DNA of 64,000 nucleotides from Shewanella sairae (GCF_023283535.1 NZ_JAKILT010000020.1:1-64000), one strand, 5' to 3'. Positions 10,812-25,165 are shown, counted from the stretch's first letter. The notes: generated by a model not told the origin, from the sequence alone. Program-made: numbers and translations.

Positions 10812-11564
10812 TTAATCAGCCAGCTGAGTTAGCCAGGTTTCTAATGCATTAATCTGTTCAAACGCTGTTAAATCGACCGTTAATGGCGTTATAGACACGT
10901 AACCATTAGCGACAGCATAAAAATCAGTTCCTTCACTCGCGTCTTGCTCATCACCCGGTGGACCTAACCAAAATATCTCTTTGCCAGCTGGATCTTGAGT
11001 TCTGACCATTCCTTCAGCTCGATGACGGGCGCCTAAACGCGTTATCTTCATGCCTTTAACTTCAGCTAACGGTAAGTCTGGCACATTAATATTCAAAATC
11101 TTATCTTGAGCAATCGGCTTATCTTGCAGTGCTTTAACAATTTTTAACGCGTAATGTGCAGCCGTATCGTAATGCTTTAACTCTCGTCCTGCTAAAGAGA
11201 CAGCAATTGCTGGGAAGCCAAGAAAGCGCCCTTCCATCGCCGCTGCAACCGTACCAGAGTACAAGGTGTCATCACCCATGTTGGCACCCGCGTTAATCCC
11301 TGACACCACCATATCGGGTTCATCTTGATAAAGCTCTCTAATCGCAAGGTGCACACAATCGGTCGGTGTGCCACTCACTGACACAAACCCATTGTCTAAG
11401 GTATTGAGTCGCAGTGGATTGGTCAAGGTTAGTGAGTTACTTGCACCTGAACAGTTTCTATCTGGTCCAACCGTCAAGGTTTCGGCGATTTGATTCAAGG
11501 CAGCTGTTAATGCTGCAATACCTTCTGCGTTCACGCCATCATCATTACTGATCAAAATTTTCAT
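10812..11564 (-). CDS. surE: 5'/3'-nucleotidase SurE
   Basis: Metal-dependent nucleoside monophosphate/exopolyphosphate phosphatase of stationary-phase survival. 250 residues. The N-terminal ISNDDG motif supplies the paired metal-binding aspartates; [14 protein letters not shown], the SGTPTDCV stretch and [19 protein letters not shown] complete the active site. Its ATG overlaps the truD stop by four bases, implying coupled translation. Confidence 0.97.
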   Translation of the reverse strand: MKILISNDDGVNAEGIAALTAALNQIAETLTVGPDRNCSGASNSLTLTNPLRLNTLDNGFVSVSGTPTDCVHLAIRELYQDEPDMVVSGINAGANMGDDTLYSGTVAAAMEGRFLGFPAIAVSLAGRELKHYDTAAHYALKIVKALQDKPIAQDKILNINVPDLPLAEVKGMKITRLGARHRAEGMVRTQDPAGKEIFWLGPPGDEQDASEGTDFYAVANGYVSITPLTVDLTAFEQINALETWLTQLAD

Positions 11565-12628
11565 TGCTGTGCCTCTGCATTTCTTTGCTCAGCTAGCATC
11601 TTTTGACGTGCGACTTCTTGCACATCCTGATAATTAAATAGCTCGCGCAGTATTGAAGTTGCGTAAGAGCCTGATGGTAATGCAAACTTTAGCGTAATGG
11701 TATCTTCATCTACTTGATATTGCAGATGTTGTGGCTCAAGTAACAAAGCACGTCGTTCTTGGTTTAACCCTGCTTGCTCTAAACCATCTTTATCGATTGT
11801 TAGCGCTTCAAGTGCTTGTGCCTCACATTCTGCAGCCTCAGCCTGTGCAAGCGCTAAACCACGCCCCCATAACGGCGCCGATAACTGGATATCTTTTTTG
11901 GCCAAACGTTCAATTAAAGTATCATCCCATTGCTCAGCTACAAAATAGCTCTTACTGCCGGCAAGCATCACACAGTCACCAGTTAATGTCGCAGTGCCAT
12001 GTGTCGCTAAACGTGTGGATACCGCAGTATTAAAAAGGTTTGAGCGCACTGCAGACAGATACATACTGCGTTTATTTCTATCTTTTACTTTGCGACCAGT
12101 GAACATCTGGCGGCCAAATATCAGGTTCTTGCCATCATGGCCAAAACGCTGCTCACCAAAGTAATTAGGCACCCCTTGATCACCTATAAGCCCAATGCGT
12201 TTAATCACGTCTGCTATATCACTGACATTACGCAAAGTTAAGGTAAAGCGATTACCTGCTAATGCGCCTATGCGTAATTTTTTACTGTGACGAGAAGCAC
12301 TCAACAGGGCAATTTTATCGCTATTTAATTGCTGCCAGTCAGGGGTGTCCTTGCCGGGAATGCGCACACCAAACCATTGCTCTGTAACGGCATGCTTATC
12401 TTTTTGCCCCGCATAAGTCACCTCTTTCGGGTGTACATGAGCAAAACTAGACAGCATTTTAGCAACTTCAACCGTATTAAGACCTTCTTTACGAATATGT
12501 AATAGGTGGTGCTCACCCTCGCCTGTTGGTGCAAAAGGTAAGATCTCCTGTACCTGAAAATCACTATTATGGGTACGTAGATCGGCAGTTGACGTCGGCT
12601 TGCCGTATAAATAATGTAATTCACTCAT
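11561..12628 (-). CDS. truD: tRNA pseudouridine(13) synthase TruD
   Basis: Forms pseudouridine at position 13 of tRNA-Glu. About 355 residues. The catalytic aspartate lies in [17 protein letters not shown], and the insertion-domain motif [15 protein letters not shown] is present. The frame starts six codons earlier, but [13 protein letters not shown] corresponds to the family N terminus. Overlaps surE by four bases (ATGA). It is followed upstream by ispF in the same orientation. Confidence 0.95.
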   Translation of the reverse strand: MSELHYLYGKPTSTADLRTHNSDFQVQEILPFAPTGEGEHHLLHIRKEGLNTVEVAKMLSSFAHVHPKEVTYAGQKDKHAVTEQWFGVRIPGKDTPDWQQLNSDKIALLSASRHSKKLRIGALAGNRFTLTLRNVSDIADVIKRIGLIGDQGVPNYFGEQRFGHDGKNLIFGRQMFTGRKVKDRNKRSMYLSAVRSNLFNTAVSTRLATHGTATLTGDCVMLAGSKSYFVAEQWDDTLIERLAKKDIQLSAPLWGRGLALAQAEAAECEAQALEALTIDKDGLEQAGLNQERRALLLEPQHLQYQVDEDTITLKFALPSGSYATSILRELFNYQDVQEVARQKMLAEQRNAEAQQ

Positions 12629-12716
12629 ATCGCTTACTTGTCTCACTCATCTATCTTGCAGCGCAACCAATAAGTTGCTGTTATTTTGGCAGGCTCTTTA
12701 CCCTTGCCATAAAACG

Positions 12717-13196
12717 CTAGGCTTTTATCATCAAGACGACGGCTTCAACCGCTATGCCTTCTTTTCTGCCGGTAAAACCTAACTTTTCAGTGGTGGTGGC
12801 TTTGACGTTGATATCGCTAATACCCGTCGCTAGATCTGCAGCCAGTACAGCTCTAATCGATTCGATATGCGGCGCCATTTTGGGTGCCTGTGCAATAACT
12901 GTCACATCTAAGTTAGATACCCTAAAACCCATATCTGTCGCTAATTTATAACAGTGTCTCAGCAAAACTCTGCTGTCTGCACCTTTAAATTCAGCATCGG
13001 TGTCAGGAAAATGCTTACCGATATCGCCTAGCGCCATCGCCCCTAATATCGCATCACTAATCGCATGCAGCACGACATCACCGTCTGAGTGAGCAACTAG
13101 CCCGACTTCATACGGCACTTCAACGCCACCTAAAATTAATGGCGGCTCACCACCAAATTTATGTACATCAAATCCGTGTCCGATTCTCACTTTCAT
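12717..13196 (-). CDS. ispF: 2-C-methyl-D-erythritol 2,4-cyclodiphosphate synthase
   Basis: Fifth step of the MEP isoprenoid pathway, releasing CMP to form the cyclodiphosphate. 159 residues. Zinc ligands in GFDVHKFG and the [13 protein letters not shown] motif are present, and the [17 protein letters not shown] signature is complete. Start chosen at [11 protein letters not shown] with AGGTG upstream; ten more codons are open but not conserved. Follows ispD by 67 bases, so the two MEP enzymes are probably cotranscribed. Confidence 0.97.
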   Translation of the reverse strand: MKVRIGHGFDVHKFGGEPPLILGGVEVPYEVGLVAHSDGDVVLHAISDAILGAMALGDIGKHFPDTDAEFKGADSRVLLRHCYKLATDMGFRVSNLDVTVIAQAPKMAPHIESIRAVLAADLATGISDINVKATTTEKLGFTGRKEGIAVEAVVLMIKA

Positions 13197-13263
13197 TGCT
13201 ACACCTGCTATATCCGTTATTACCATACCCGTTAGCGTTTTCGGGTGTTTTTTGTATGACTGA

Positions 13264-13956
13264 CTAAATATGACTTTTAAGAAACAACGACGCTAATTGT
13301 AAGTCATCTGGGTGAGTCACTTTAATGTTGTCTGCCCGACCGCTCACAACAGCCGGCATAATCCCCGCCCACTCCATAGCAGACGCTTCATCTGTAATAA
13401 GCGCGCCTGCAGCGAGAGCATCGGTTAAGTTTTTCTTCAAACTATGTACAGGGAAAAACTGCGGCGTTAATGCATGCCAAAGCTGCTCACGACAAACAGT
13501 TGCGGTAATGACACCTTCAGCATTAGTTCTTTTCATCGTATCTCGCACAGGTGCAGCTAAAATAGCGCCCTGTGGAAAAGCACTCGACGATGCTATTAGT
13601 TTGTCGATATCAGCGTGGGTCAAGCAAGGGCGCGCGGCATCATGCACTAATACCCAAGCACCTGCATCAGCTATCTGCAAACCAGCTAATACGGAGTCGG
13701 CGCGCTCTTTACCCCCAATAACAGCTTCAAGCTTAGGGTGAACCGCTTGTGGCAATTCAGCAAAGTAATCATCTACAGGGCTTAAGGCGACAACCACCTT
13801 CTCAATACTTGGATGCGAAAGCAGGCAGTCTAATGTGTGCCCCAAAATTGTTTGTTCATTAAGCGCCAGATACTGCTTAGGTAAGGTAGCGCCCATACGA
13901 CTGCCTATTCCGGCTGCTGGCACGATAGCAATAATTTGCTGAGGAGTTTGGCTCAT
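13264..13956 (-). CDS. ispD: 2-C-methyl-D-erythritol 4-phosphate cytidylyltransferase
   Basis: Third MEP pathway step: transfers CMP from CTP to methylerythritol phosphate. 230 residues. The nucleotide-binding loop [27 protein letters not shown], the [10 protein letters not shown] block and [11 protein letters not shown] are all visible. It sits between ftsB and ispF, an arrangement common in gammaproteobacteria. Confidence 0.97.
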   Translation of the reverse strand: MSQTPQQIIAIVPAAGIGSRMGATLPKQYLALNEQTILGHTLDCLLSHPSIEKVVVALSPVDDYFAELPQAVHPKLEAVIGGKERADSVLAGLQIADAGAWVLVHDAARPCLTHADIDKLIASSSAFPQGAILAAPVRDTMKRTNAEGVITATVCREQLWHALTPQFFPVHSLKKNLTDALAAGALITDEASAMEWAGIMPAVVSGRADNIKVTHPDDLQLASLFLKSHI

Positions 13957-14025
13957 GTTTGAGCTCCATAAAATGCTGGCATGATGAAAACCAGTTAAGA
14001 GGTTAAACCAAGAAAATGACGAAAC

Positions 14026-14322
14026 TTAGTTATCAGCCAGACCATTACGATCGCCGCCGACCACACGGAAAAATGTTTCTCCGTCTTTAACCATACCAAG
14101 TTCGTTTCTAGCACGCTCTTCTAATGCTTCGGTGCCGCTTCGAAGATCATTAATTTCTTCTTTTAGCACTTGGTTACGCGCAACCAGTTCTTCATTGCTT
14201 TGCTGTTGCAATCTAATCTGCTCTTGCAGATGAAAAGACTCAGCTAAGCTTTTCTCACCTAACCAAAGGCGATACTGAAGCATGGCGAGTAAAGCAATTA
14301 ATACAAAAAGAAGGCGTTTCAT
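14026..14322 (-). CDS. ftsB: Cell division protein FtsB
   Basis: Bitopic inner-membrane divisome protein that joins FtsQ and FtsL. 98 residues. A short cytoplasmic N terminus, one membrane span (LLFVLIALLAMLQYRLWLG), then a periplasmic leucine-zipper coiled coil (about residues 30-70) and the ARNELGMVKDGETFF motif. It lies 87 bases after eno, with a terminator between them, and before ispD. Confidence 0.95.
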   Translation of the reverse strand: MKRLLFVLIALLAMLQYRLWLGEKSLAESFHLQEQIRLQQQSNEELVARNQVLKEEINDLRSGTEALEERARNELGMVKDGETFFRVVGGDRNGLADN

Positions 14323-14364
14323 GATTCAAAATAGAAAATTGAGAATAGTAAACAGATAGTACAA

Positions 14365-14394
14365 CAAAAAAGGCCACCGAGTGGTGGCCTTTTT
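14365..14394 (-). terminator. eno intrinsic terminator
   Basis: AGGCCACC / GGTGGCCT stem just after the eno stop, followed by TTTTTT on the minus strand; separates eno from ftsB. Confidence 0.88.
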
Positions 14395-14409
14395 AAAGTT
14401 TATCGCGAT

Positions 14410-15717
<1,308 letters not shown>

Positions 15718-15787
15718 TTAAGTTTTAAAGATAAATTTAAAGATAAAAGTAAAACGAAATTCTGTGCAGTTATTACATCGCTAGAAA

Positions 15788-15823
15788 CAAAAAAACCGCC
15801 CCCATAGCATGGAAGCGGTTTTG
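15788..15823 (-). terminator. pyrG intrinsic terminator
   Basis: AAAACCGC / GCGGTTTT stem right after the pyrG stop, with a long T-run on the minus strand. Confidence 0.85.
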
Positions 15824-15829
15824 GCGTAA

Positions 15830-17533
<1,704 letters not shown>

Positions 17534-17585
17534 TTATACCAAAGCCAGCTTGATTCGACAAACTACAATTAACTTAAAAGTTAAC

Positions 17586-18389
17586 TTATTTATTTGCTTC
17601 ATCCTGTTTAACCTTATCCCAGTAGCCATCAAGCTCGTCTAATGTGTGTTGTTCCATCAGCCTACCGTCCGCATGAGCATAGGCTTCAACCCCGCGAAAG
17701 CGCCGCTCAAACTTATGATTTGCTTGCCTTAATGCCTGTTCTGGCTCAACACCTAAATGCCTAGCAAGATTCACTACAGCAAATAATAAATCCCCCATCT
17801 CATCCTTTACTTTATCCGCATCCACCGATTCTTGCTTCACTTCATAAAGTACTTCATCAATCTCTTCATGGATTTTCGCCACGACCGGATCAAGTTCAGA
17901 CCAGTCAAATCCAACACGAGCGACTCGCTTTTGAATTTTAACTGAGCGAGATAACGCTGGTAGGCTTAGCGGTATATCATCTAATACAGAATTAAGTTCG
18001 CGCTCACTGCGCTCGACGGCTTTTAACTGTTCCCAGTTTTGTTTGATCTCAGCAGTGCTGCTTGTCGCTATTCCATCAAATACATGCGGATGGCGCCTGG
18101 TTAGCTTGTCGCAAATCCGCTGCACAACGGTATCAAAGTCAAATAAGCCCTGCTCCTTACCTAGCTGGCAATAAAAAACCACTTGAAACAACAAATCGCC
18201 TAGCTCGTCAGGCAACTCATCCATCGCCATACGTTCAATGGCATCTGCCACTTCATAAGCTTCTTCAATTGTAAAAGGGACAATTGTTTTAAAATCTTGC
18301 GCTTTATCCCAAGGGCAACCCGTTTGCGGATCACGTAACTTCTGCATTATTGCGAGTAACGGTTGGGTATCGCCCATTTGCTTTATCAT
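17586..18389 (-). CDS. mazG: Nucleoside triphosphate pyrophosphohydrolase MazG
   Basis: Hydrolyses NTPs to NMP and pyrophosphate; in E. coli it also lowers ppGpp. 267 residues with two tandem MazG domains. Each shows the EExxE...ExxD metal pattern: EEAYEVADAIE with DELGDLLFQVVF near residues 38-75, and EIDEVLYEV with DEMGDLLFAVVNLARHL in the C-terminal half. An AGGA site lies seven bases before the start. It is encoded right after relA, fitting a ppGpp link, but a relA terminator lies between. Confidence 0.96.
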   Translation of the reverse strand: MIKQMGDTQPLLAIMQKLRDPQTGCPWDKAQDFKTIVPFTIEEAYEVADAIERMAMDELPDELGDLLFQVVFYCQLGKEQGLFDFDTVVQRICDKLTRRHPHVFDGIATSSTAEIKQNWEQLKAVERSERELNSVLDDIPLSLPALSRSVKIQKRVARVGFDWSELDPVVAKIHEEIDEVLYEVKQESVDADKVKDEMGDLLFAVVNLARHLGVEPEQALRQANHKFERRFRGVEAYAHADGRLMEQHTLDELDGYWDKVKQDEANK

Positions 18390-18467
18390 CCAAGTTTCCT
18401 AATTTGTGTAGTAAGGCTATTGTTTCGTGGCTCGCTATTATTGTAAATACGATTGGTTACGCGACCA

Positions 18468-18497
18468 ACAAAAACGGCAACCGAGGTTGCCGTTTTA
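18468..18497 (-). terminator. relA intrinsic terminator
   Basis: A perfect 12-base-pair stem AAAACGGCAACC / GGTTGCCGTTTT closed by a two-base GA loop, with the T-run on the minus strand, 17 bases after the relA stop. Confidence 0.9.
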
Positions 18498-18513
18498 TCA
18501 AAGCCTATTGGTT

Positions 18514-20721
18514 CTACAGCCTACGGGCCTGCATCACACCATCGACTTGGTTTATCTTAGACAGTACTTTCGATACTCCTTCAAGATTATAAAGCTCGAG
18601 TTCAAGCTCGATAGTTGCTGTCTGGGTTTTCACATCTGCGGTAGAGCTCATCGCCATCACATGAGTTTTTTCAGCGGCCAGCACTGAAGTTAAATCTCGC
18701 AATAAACCTGAGCGGTCATTGGCTAAAATGCTTAAGCGAATTTTATAGCCGCCAGAGTAATTTTCCCCCCACACTACTTCCACAGAGCGCTCAGGAGAGG
18801 CACGCACTAACTCTTTAACTTGGTCACAATCAGCTCTGTGTACCGAAATACCGCGACCTTTGGTAATAAAACCAAAGATTTCATCGCCAGGAACAGGCTG
18901 ACAACACTTCGCAATGTGGCTCATTAAATTACCGACACCACTGACTTCAACCTGACCTTTACCTTTTTTAATCGATTTACTTTGGCTCTTCTTAACTAAA
19001 TCTTCAAGCGCGGCTTCATCACTTAAGTCTTTAGTTCGTAAACGGCTTTGAACGTGATTAACCACTTGGTTAAGACGCACATCACCGCCACCAATACCCG
19101 CAAGCAAATCATCCATACTGACTAAATTAAAACGTTCAACCGCTGATTGTGCGTCTTTTAGCAGTAAGTTACTTCTGGCTAGCTCAGCTTCAAGCATCTC
19201 TTTACCGGCAACAATATTCTTATCTCTATCTTGTTGCTTAAACCAATGCAGAATTTTCGAGCGCGCACGGGATGTGCGTATATAACCTAAGTTTGGGTTT
19301 AACCAATCGCGTTTAGGATTCGGGTGCTTAGAGGTAATTATCTCAATTCGCTGCCCGGTTTCCACTTGATAAGTAAACTGCACAATGCGGCCGTCAACTT
19401 TAGCGCCAATACATTTATGGCCCACATGGGAATGAATGTAATAAGCAAAATCAAGCACGGTTGAGCCTAATGGTAAATCAACGACTTCGCCGCTAGGAGT
19501 AAATACATAGACCCGGTCTTCAAATACTTGGCTGCGAACTTCATCGACTAAATTACCGCTTTCTGCGACATCTTCTTGCCACTGCAAGATCTTACGTAAC
19601 CAGTTAATCTTCTCTTCATAACCGCTTTGCTTACCGCTGGCACTGCCTTCTTTATACTTCCAGTGCGCAGCCACACCCAGCTCAGCGTCTTCATGCATCT
19701 GCTCGGTACGGATTTGAATTTCAACCGTCTTCTCTTCTGGCCCGACGACAACAGTATGAATAGACTGATAACCATTAGGTTTAGGGTTAGCCACGTAGTC
19801 GTCAAACTCACGTGGAATATGGTGCCAAAGCGTATGCACCACACCCAGTGCGCCATAACAGTCTTGTAGGCGGTCGGTGACAATACGCACCGCGCGCACA
19901 TCAAACAGCTCATCAAATTTAAGCTGCTTGCCTTTCATCTTCTTCCAGATGCTATAGATATGCTTAGGTCGGCCGTATACTTTGGCGCGAATTTGGTCTT
20001 TATCTAAACGCGCTTGTAACTGGCTAACAAAGTCATCAATAAAGGTTTCTCTATCTAAACGCTTGCCATCAAGTTGCTTAGCAATATCTTTATAGGTTTG
20101 CGGGTGCAAGTAGCGGAACGAGATATCTTCTAGTTCCCACTTTAATTGACCAATGCCTAAACGGTTAGCTAGCGGCGCATAGATATCAGCAATCTCGCGG
20201 GCAATAAGCACTTTGACTTCTTCATCGGCGTTCTTAATTTCACGAAGCAAACAAATGCGCTCAGCAAGCTTTATCACCACCGCACGCACATCTTCAACCA
20301 TGGCTAATAACATCTTACGGATGTTGTCGATTTGCGGTTCGCCATTACGGGTTTGATTATCAATTTTTAACGCGCCGATAGCGTTCATGGTTTCAACGCT
20401 AGACACTAAGACTGAAAGCTTTTTGCCAAACTTATCTTCAATATCTTCTTGCGTAATTAACTCAGCATCAAATACCACAAACAATATTGCGGCTTGTAAG
20501 GTTTCAATGTCCATATTCAGCGGCGCAAGAATTTCAATCATCTCACGCGCACGCTGGAAGACAGTAACGCTCGTCTCTTGCTTTTGTCCCACGAGTAGTT
20601 CAACCTGCTCAATTAAGGTCAAAAGGGTTTGAGCTTCAGAAGCATCACTAAGATAACGTTGTACCCACTCTTCAAGTTGAAAGTCAGGATCGCTAAAATG
20701 TGCTTCACGAACAGATACCAT
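18514..20721 (-). CDS. relA: GTP pyrophosphokinase RelA
   Basis: Ribosome-associated (p)ppGpp synthetase of the stringent response. 735 residues. The N-terminal pseudo-hydrolase domain lacks the HD motif (FVVFDAELI in that region), so it should be synthesis-only. The synthetase domain has the REFDDYVANPKPNGYQSIH motif, the acidic EFDD form typical of RelA rather than SpoT. TGS, a CC-containing zinc-finger-like region (HIAKCCQPVPGDEIFG) and a C-terminal ACT domain follow. Transcribed separately from rlmD, with 216 bases between. Confidence 0.97.
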   Translation of the reverse strand: MVSVREAHFSDPDFQLEEWVQRYLSDASEAQTLLTLIEQVELLVGQKQETSVTVFQRAREMIEILAPLNMDIETLQAAILFVVFDAELITQEDIEDKFGKKLSVLVSSVETMNAIGALKIDNQTRNGEPQIDNIRKMLLAMVEDVRAVVIKLAERICLLREIKNADEEVKVLIAREIADIYAPLANRLGIGQLKWELEDISFRYLHPQTYKDIAKQLDGKRLDRETFIDDFVSQLQARLDKDQIRAKVYGRPKHIYSIWKKMKGKQLKFDELFDVRAVRIVTDRLQDCYGALGVVHTLWHHIPREFDDYVANPKPNGYQSIHTVVVGPEEKTVEIQIRTEQMHEDAELGVAAHWKYKEGSASGKQSGYEEKINWLRKILQWQEDVAESGNLVDEVRSQVFEDRVYVFTPSGEVVDLPLGSTVLDFAYYIHSHVGHKCIGAKVDGRIVQFTYQVETGQRIEIITSKHPNPKRDWLNPNLGYIRTSRARSKILHWFKQQDRDKNIVAGKEMLEAELARSNLLLKDAQSAVERFNLVSMDDLLAGIGGGDVRLNQVVNHVQSRLRTKDLSDEAALEDLVKKSQSKSIKKGKGQVEVSGVGNLMSHIAKCCQPVPGDEIFGFITKGRGISVHRADCDQVKELVRASPERSVEVVWGENYSGGYKIRLSILANDRSGLLRDLTSVLAAEKTHVMAMSSTADVKTQTATIELELELYNLEGVSKVLSKINQVDGVMQARRL

Positions 20722-20827
20722 CTTATTTAATTCCTTTACATACTGCTGACAGAGGTTAACAGCCGCTTAACCCCATCGTTTTAATTCATACGCTCTATAT
20801 TCGCGATTCAGCGATCATTGTCAATCA

Positions 20828-20850
20828 ACAAAAGTAGCCAATTGCTACTT
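20828..20850 (-). terminator. Probable rlmD terminator
   Basis: AAGTAGC / GCTACTT stem around a CAATT loop with four T residues on the minus strand, about 90 bases after the rlmD stop. The T-run is short. Confidence 0.55.
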
Positions 20851-20937
20851 AAAACGCCTATATCGCCTGAGTTTGAATTGTATGAGTTATATTTAAGCAA
20901 AAGGTTTCACAAAATGTATCTATTTGTGTCTTTTTGT

Positions 20938-22275
20938 TTATTTTTTTAACTCAAACAGTGCCATTGACTCTAAATGATGTGTTTGTGGAAACATATCAAT
21001 TAAACCGATTTTTTTAAGCTGATAACCTTGCTTTAAAATCACTTCGCTATCGCGCGCAAGACTGGCTGGATTACAAGAAACATATACCAATGCTTTAGGT
21101 TTTAGCTTCTTTAATGATTGCATGCTTTCATAGGCGCCAGCGCGAGCCGGATCAATTAGCATCTTATCGACTTTACCCAACCAAGGTTCTTTCGACAGAT
21201 CGGCACTTAAATCAGCGTGATAAAAAGACACGTTTTCTAAACCGCTGTTTTTAGCATTGTCTCGAGCTTGGGCAACCATAGCAGGCACCCCTTCAACACC
21301 CACGACTTCGGCACCATTTCTCGCCAAAGGCAAGCTGAAGTTACCAATACCACAAAATAGGTCTAATACTCGCTCACCCGCTTGTGGCGATAACCAGTTA
21401 ACCGCTTGACTAACCATCGCTAGGTTAACCGCGCCGTTAACCTGAATGAAGTTGCCAGGAGAGAAGTTAAGCTTTGTTTGACTATCTTCAAAACCATAAA
21501 AAGGCTGTTCACCCGAACCATTGAGGTGTTCACAATGACCATCGTCATCTTGCAGTAGCACTATCACTTGATGTTTATCTGCAAATTCAGCTAAACGGGC
21601 CTTATCTTTATCAGACAAAGTTTTAGTGACTCGCAAAACCACAAAATTACCGTTATCTGCTTGAGTTAGCTCTACGTGACCTAAGGCTTTTTTACCGCTT
21701 AATTGATTAAGCATAAAGGCCAAGTCAGGGAGCAACACAGATAACTCTTCAGCCAATACCGCACAAGACTGGATCTCAACAACATCACTGCTGCTACTCG
21801 CCCTAAAACCTAGGCTAATATGCTTGGTATTTTTATCATACCAAGTGGCTAAACGCGCACGGCGACGGTAGTGCCAATTCTTATCGCTAATGGTTTCACA
21901 GATTTCACTCGCTTCAGCTTGGGCAAACTTACTCACTAAGTCGACTAAGGTTGCCGCTTTATGGGTGCGTTGGGCATCAATATCAAGGTGCTGCAAATCA
22001 CAACCACCACACTTAGCAAAGTGCGGGCAAGCCGGTTGCACACGTTCACTTGAGGCTTGTTCAACCTTAAGCAATTTAGCACGAGAAAACTTCTTCTTTT
22101 GTTCGGTCAATTGCACCGAAACCGTTTCCCCAGGTAGGGCACCATTGATAAAAACAATTTTGCCATCGTGATGGGCGATCCCCGCCCCAAGATGATCAAG
22201 CTGGGTCACCTTTAGAGACAGTTTTGACGATAGTTGCTTAGATCTATTTGGTTTTGCTTTAAAAAATTGTGCCAT
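20938..22275 (-). CDS. rlmD: 23S rRNA (uracil(1939)-C5)-methyltransferase
   Basis: SAM-dependent enzyme that makes m5U1939 in 23S rRNA. 445 residues. N-terminal TRAM domain ([25 protein letters not shown]), then an iron-sulfur site with [14 protein letters not shown] plus a later cysteine, and the methyltransferase domain with [16 protein letters not shown] and the nucleophile loop [13 protein letters not shown]. It is divergent from barA, as in many gammaproteobacteria. Confidence 0.96.
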   Translation of the reverse strand: MAQFFKAKPNRSKQLSSKLSLKVTQLDHLGAGIAHHDGKIVFINGALPGETVSVQLTEQKKKFSRAKLLKVEQASSERVQPACPHFAKCGGCDLQHLDIDAQRTHKAATLVDLVSKFAQAEASEICETISDKNWHYRRRARLATWYDKNTKHISLGFRASSSSDVVEIQSCAVLAEELSVLLPDLAFMLNQLSGKKALGHVELTQADNGNFVVLRVTKTLSDKDKARLAEFADKHQVIVLLQDDDGHCEHLNGSGEQPFYGFEDSQTKLNFSPGNFIQVNGAVNLAMVSQAVNWLSPQAGERVLDLFCGIGNFSLPLARNGAEVVGVEGVPAMVAQARDNAKNSGLENVSFYHADLSADLSKEPWLGKVDKMLIDPARAGAYESMQSLKKLKPKALVYVSCNPASLARDSEVILKQGYQLKKIGLIDMFPQTHHLESMALFELKK

Positions 22276-22389
22276 GTTGCTCTCTAGTAGATAAAAAACT
22301 AGCCAAAATAGGTTAACTTCTGGCAGTCTATCGAATACTCACACTATATTTAATGGTAACCCATACACAGAATGAATGATGCCAACAAT

Positions 22390-23277
22390 ATGACCAAGTA
22401 CAGCCTTAGATCATGGGTTCTGGTATTGGCGTTAGCCCCAACTATTTTAGTGGGGATTTTATTGGGTGGCTATTTTACCATAAATAGATTCTATGAACTT
22501 GAAGATACGCTCATAGAACAAGCAAGTAATATTATTGAGCCACTTGCTATTGCCGCAGAAGTGGGCCTAGAAAGCAAAGATTTCGAAACCACCAAACGAC
22601 TGATCACCTCCGCTCAACTCAATAAAGCCTCTTTAGTGCAATTTATTGCGATTTTTGACGACGATAACCGAGTGGTTGTCACGTCCCATCATTATAAAAA
22701 TCACGAACTGATGCGCTTCGACAAACCGCTTGAATCTATGCTCCGTACTGAACTTGAGCTGGTTGGCGACAGCATAATTCTACGCAGCCCTATTTTTAAA
22801 AGTAGCAATGCCCCAGTCCAAGGTCTCGCTAACGCACAACAAGCAGCCAATCAAGGCATTGTGAAAATTGGCTACATCGCTATTTTGATCAATAAAGAAA
22901 ATGCGCTTTTAGAACAACATCGTGCTGCGGTTGCAGCTTTTATCATTGTATTAATTGGTGTCCAACTAAACTTATTTTTTACCTTCCGCTTAGTTAAAAA
23001 TGTGACTCAGCCTATTACTGAAATGGTGAGAGTGGTCGCGAAAATCCGCGAGGGTAAACTCGATACCCGTTTAACCGGAAACTTAATTGGTGAACTGGAT
23101 TTACTCAAGCGTGGTATTAATGCCATGGCAGGCTCATTATCTGAGTACCACGATGAAATGCAGCAAAACATCGATCAGGCGACGTCAGATTTACGTGAGA
23201 CCCTAGAACAGATTGAAATCCAGAACGTTGAGCTAGATATGGCAAAAAAACGCGCTCAAGAAGCCAGCCGGATTTAA
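22390..23277 (+). pseudogene. barA: barA, 5' part (sensor, membrane and HAMP region) ending at premature stop
   Basis: N-terminal half of the BarA hybrid sensor kinase, which phosphorylates UvrY to activate the CsrB/C small RNAs. It carries the first membrane span (near residues 9-29), a periplasmic sensor domain with the IIEPLAIAAEVGLE motif, a second span near residue 180 and a HAMP domain (KNVTQPITEMVRVVAKIREGKL), then a coiled coil ending KKRAQEASRI. The next codon, expected to be lysine (RIKSEFLANMSHELR in relatives), is TAA at 23275-23277. The rest of the gene continues in the same frame, so one base change explains the break. MTKYSLRS matches the E. coli start; an ATG at 22372 is also open. 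Confidence 0.9.
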
Positions 23278-23295
23278 TCCGAGTTTTTAGCCAAC

Positions 23296-25164
23296 ATGTC
23301 CCATGAATTGAGAACCCCGCTCAATGGCGTGATTGGTTTTGCTAAACAGCTATTAAAAACCCCATTGCACTCGAGTCAACAGGACTATATTCGCACTATT
23401 GAACGCAGCGCAACCAACCTGCTTAGCATCATTAATGATATTCTAGATTTCTCTAAGCTTGAAGCTGGCAAGATGGTACTTGAAAACATCCCGTTTTCTT
23501 TACGTGAAACCATTGAAGAAACAGTAACAATGCTATCGAGTACTGCCAGAGAAAAAGAATTAGAACTGGTGATTGATGTTGACGCTAGCATACCGGAAGA
23601 AGTAACCGGTGATGCCATGCGCTTTAGTCAGATCATTACTAACTTAGTCGGTAACGCGATTAAGTTTACCGATAAGGGCAGTGTGCAGCTCAAACTGCAT
23701 CTAGAAGATATATCTGAAGAAACGGTACATATACGGTGTGAAATCATTGATACCGGTATTGGCATTGATGAGCAGCAACAGGTGTCTCTATTCCAAGCCT
23801 TTGGCCAAGGAGACTCTTCTATATCTCGCCGCTTTGGCGGTACAGGCTTAGGACTGGTTATAACAAAACGCTTAGTCAATCGTATGGATGGACAAATTGG
23901 CTGTCATTCGACGCCAAATCAAGGATCAACTTTCTGGTTCTCACTGCCACTTAATATTAGTCAATATTCTATCAATAGCGTGTTACCGCTCGCGCCTTTA
24001 AAAGGAAAAAGCGTCCTGCTATTTGAATCAAGTGAGCTTTCACGTCATGTTATTGAACGCATGTTGCAGCGTTGGGGACTAAAAATCACTCTCGTTAAAA
24101 ATGCCAAACAGCTGGAATTTATTGCCACGCAGTCTAATCATATTTTCGACTTTGCCATATTCGGTTGCCGTACCCTGACAGCTTTTAATGAGCCAGCCAA
24201 CATATTGAAGCAAGCAAAAAGTAAAATCGATTACCTATTGCTGATATCTGACTGCGCAGAGCAAGAGGAAGTGTTCTCGCAACTTAGGCCCTACGTCGAT
24301 AAACAGCTGCCTTTACCTGTAGGGGAAAAGTTATTATCCAGCTCGTTGCTAGACCCTCACTCAGGCCGTTTCAATGAGCACTTCATCGCTATTGAGCCTA
24401 TTGCAACGCCTGCGAAACTCGAAAACCTAAGTGTGTTAGCGGTCGACGACAATCCAGCCAATCTAAAGCTCATTGATACATTGCTCAAAGAGTTAGTGAC
24501 ACAAGTACAAGTGACAGACAATGGCGAAAAAGCAATACAACTCGCTAAAGAGCGCAGTTACGATTTAATCTTTATGGATATCCAAATGCCTGGGACAGAT
24601 GGCATTACTGCAACAAAAGAAATAAGAAGCAATTCAGCAAACCGTAATACTCCAATTATTGCAGTGACGGCCCATGCTATCGCAGAGGAAAGGGAACGGA
24701 TTTCAACCAGTGGTATGGATGGTTATTTACCAAAACCGATTGATGAAGCCGCGCTAAAAGGCGTTATCACTCGCTGGAAGACCAAACCTAAGTTTACCCA
24801 TTTTGATCAACGCACATTGAATTGGGATCTATGCTTAACTCAAGCGAATAACAAACCAGACTTAGCGCTGGATATGCTTAAGATGTTGTTAAAGTCTTTA
24901 CCTGAAACTGTGGAGCATATTGAACATGCACTCAACACGACAGATAAAGATAAAATGCTAGCCTGTATTCATAAACTACATGGCGCATGCTGTTATTGCG
25001 GAGTCCCTACAACCCAGATGCTTTGCCAAGAAATTGAGTCCAGTTTAAAGCGCGACGTGATGATTGATGACGTTGAACCCGAAATACTAGAGTTACTTGA
25101 TGAGTTAACTAAGGTAGAATCGGCCGCTAATCAAGTGATCTCCCAGCTATCAGTGGATATATAA
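23296..25164 (+). pseudogene. barA: barA, 3' part (kinase, receiver and HPt region)
   Basis: Continues barA in the same frame after the TAA. The first in-frame ATG is the methionine of MSHELRTPLNGVIGF, so the phospho-acceptor histidine would be residue 3 of any restarted product and the start of the dimerisation helix would be lost. ATPase motifs (NLVGNAIKFTDKG, DTGIGI, GGTGLGL), a degenerate receiver-like segment, a full receiver (VDDNPANLKL, the FMDIQMPGTDG aspartate, LPKP lysine) and a C-terminal HPt domain (HKLHGACCYCG) are intact. No good ribosome site precedes 23296. A low-level product could arise by readthrough or re-initiation and might still act as a phosphotransfer module. Confidence 0.85.
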
Positions 25165-25165
25165 G

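Noticed and set aside
23385..23879. Minus-strand frames inside the kinase half of barA
   Set aside because: They oppose conserved kinase motifs and look like codon-bias shadows.
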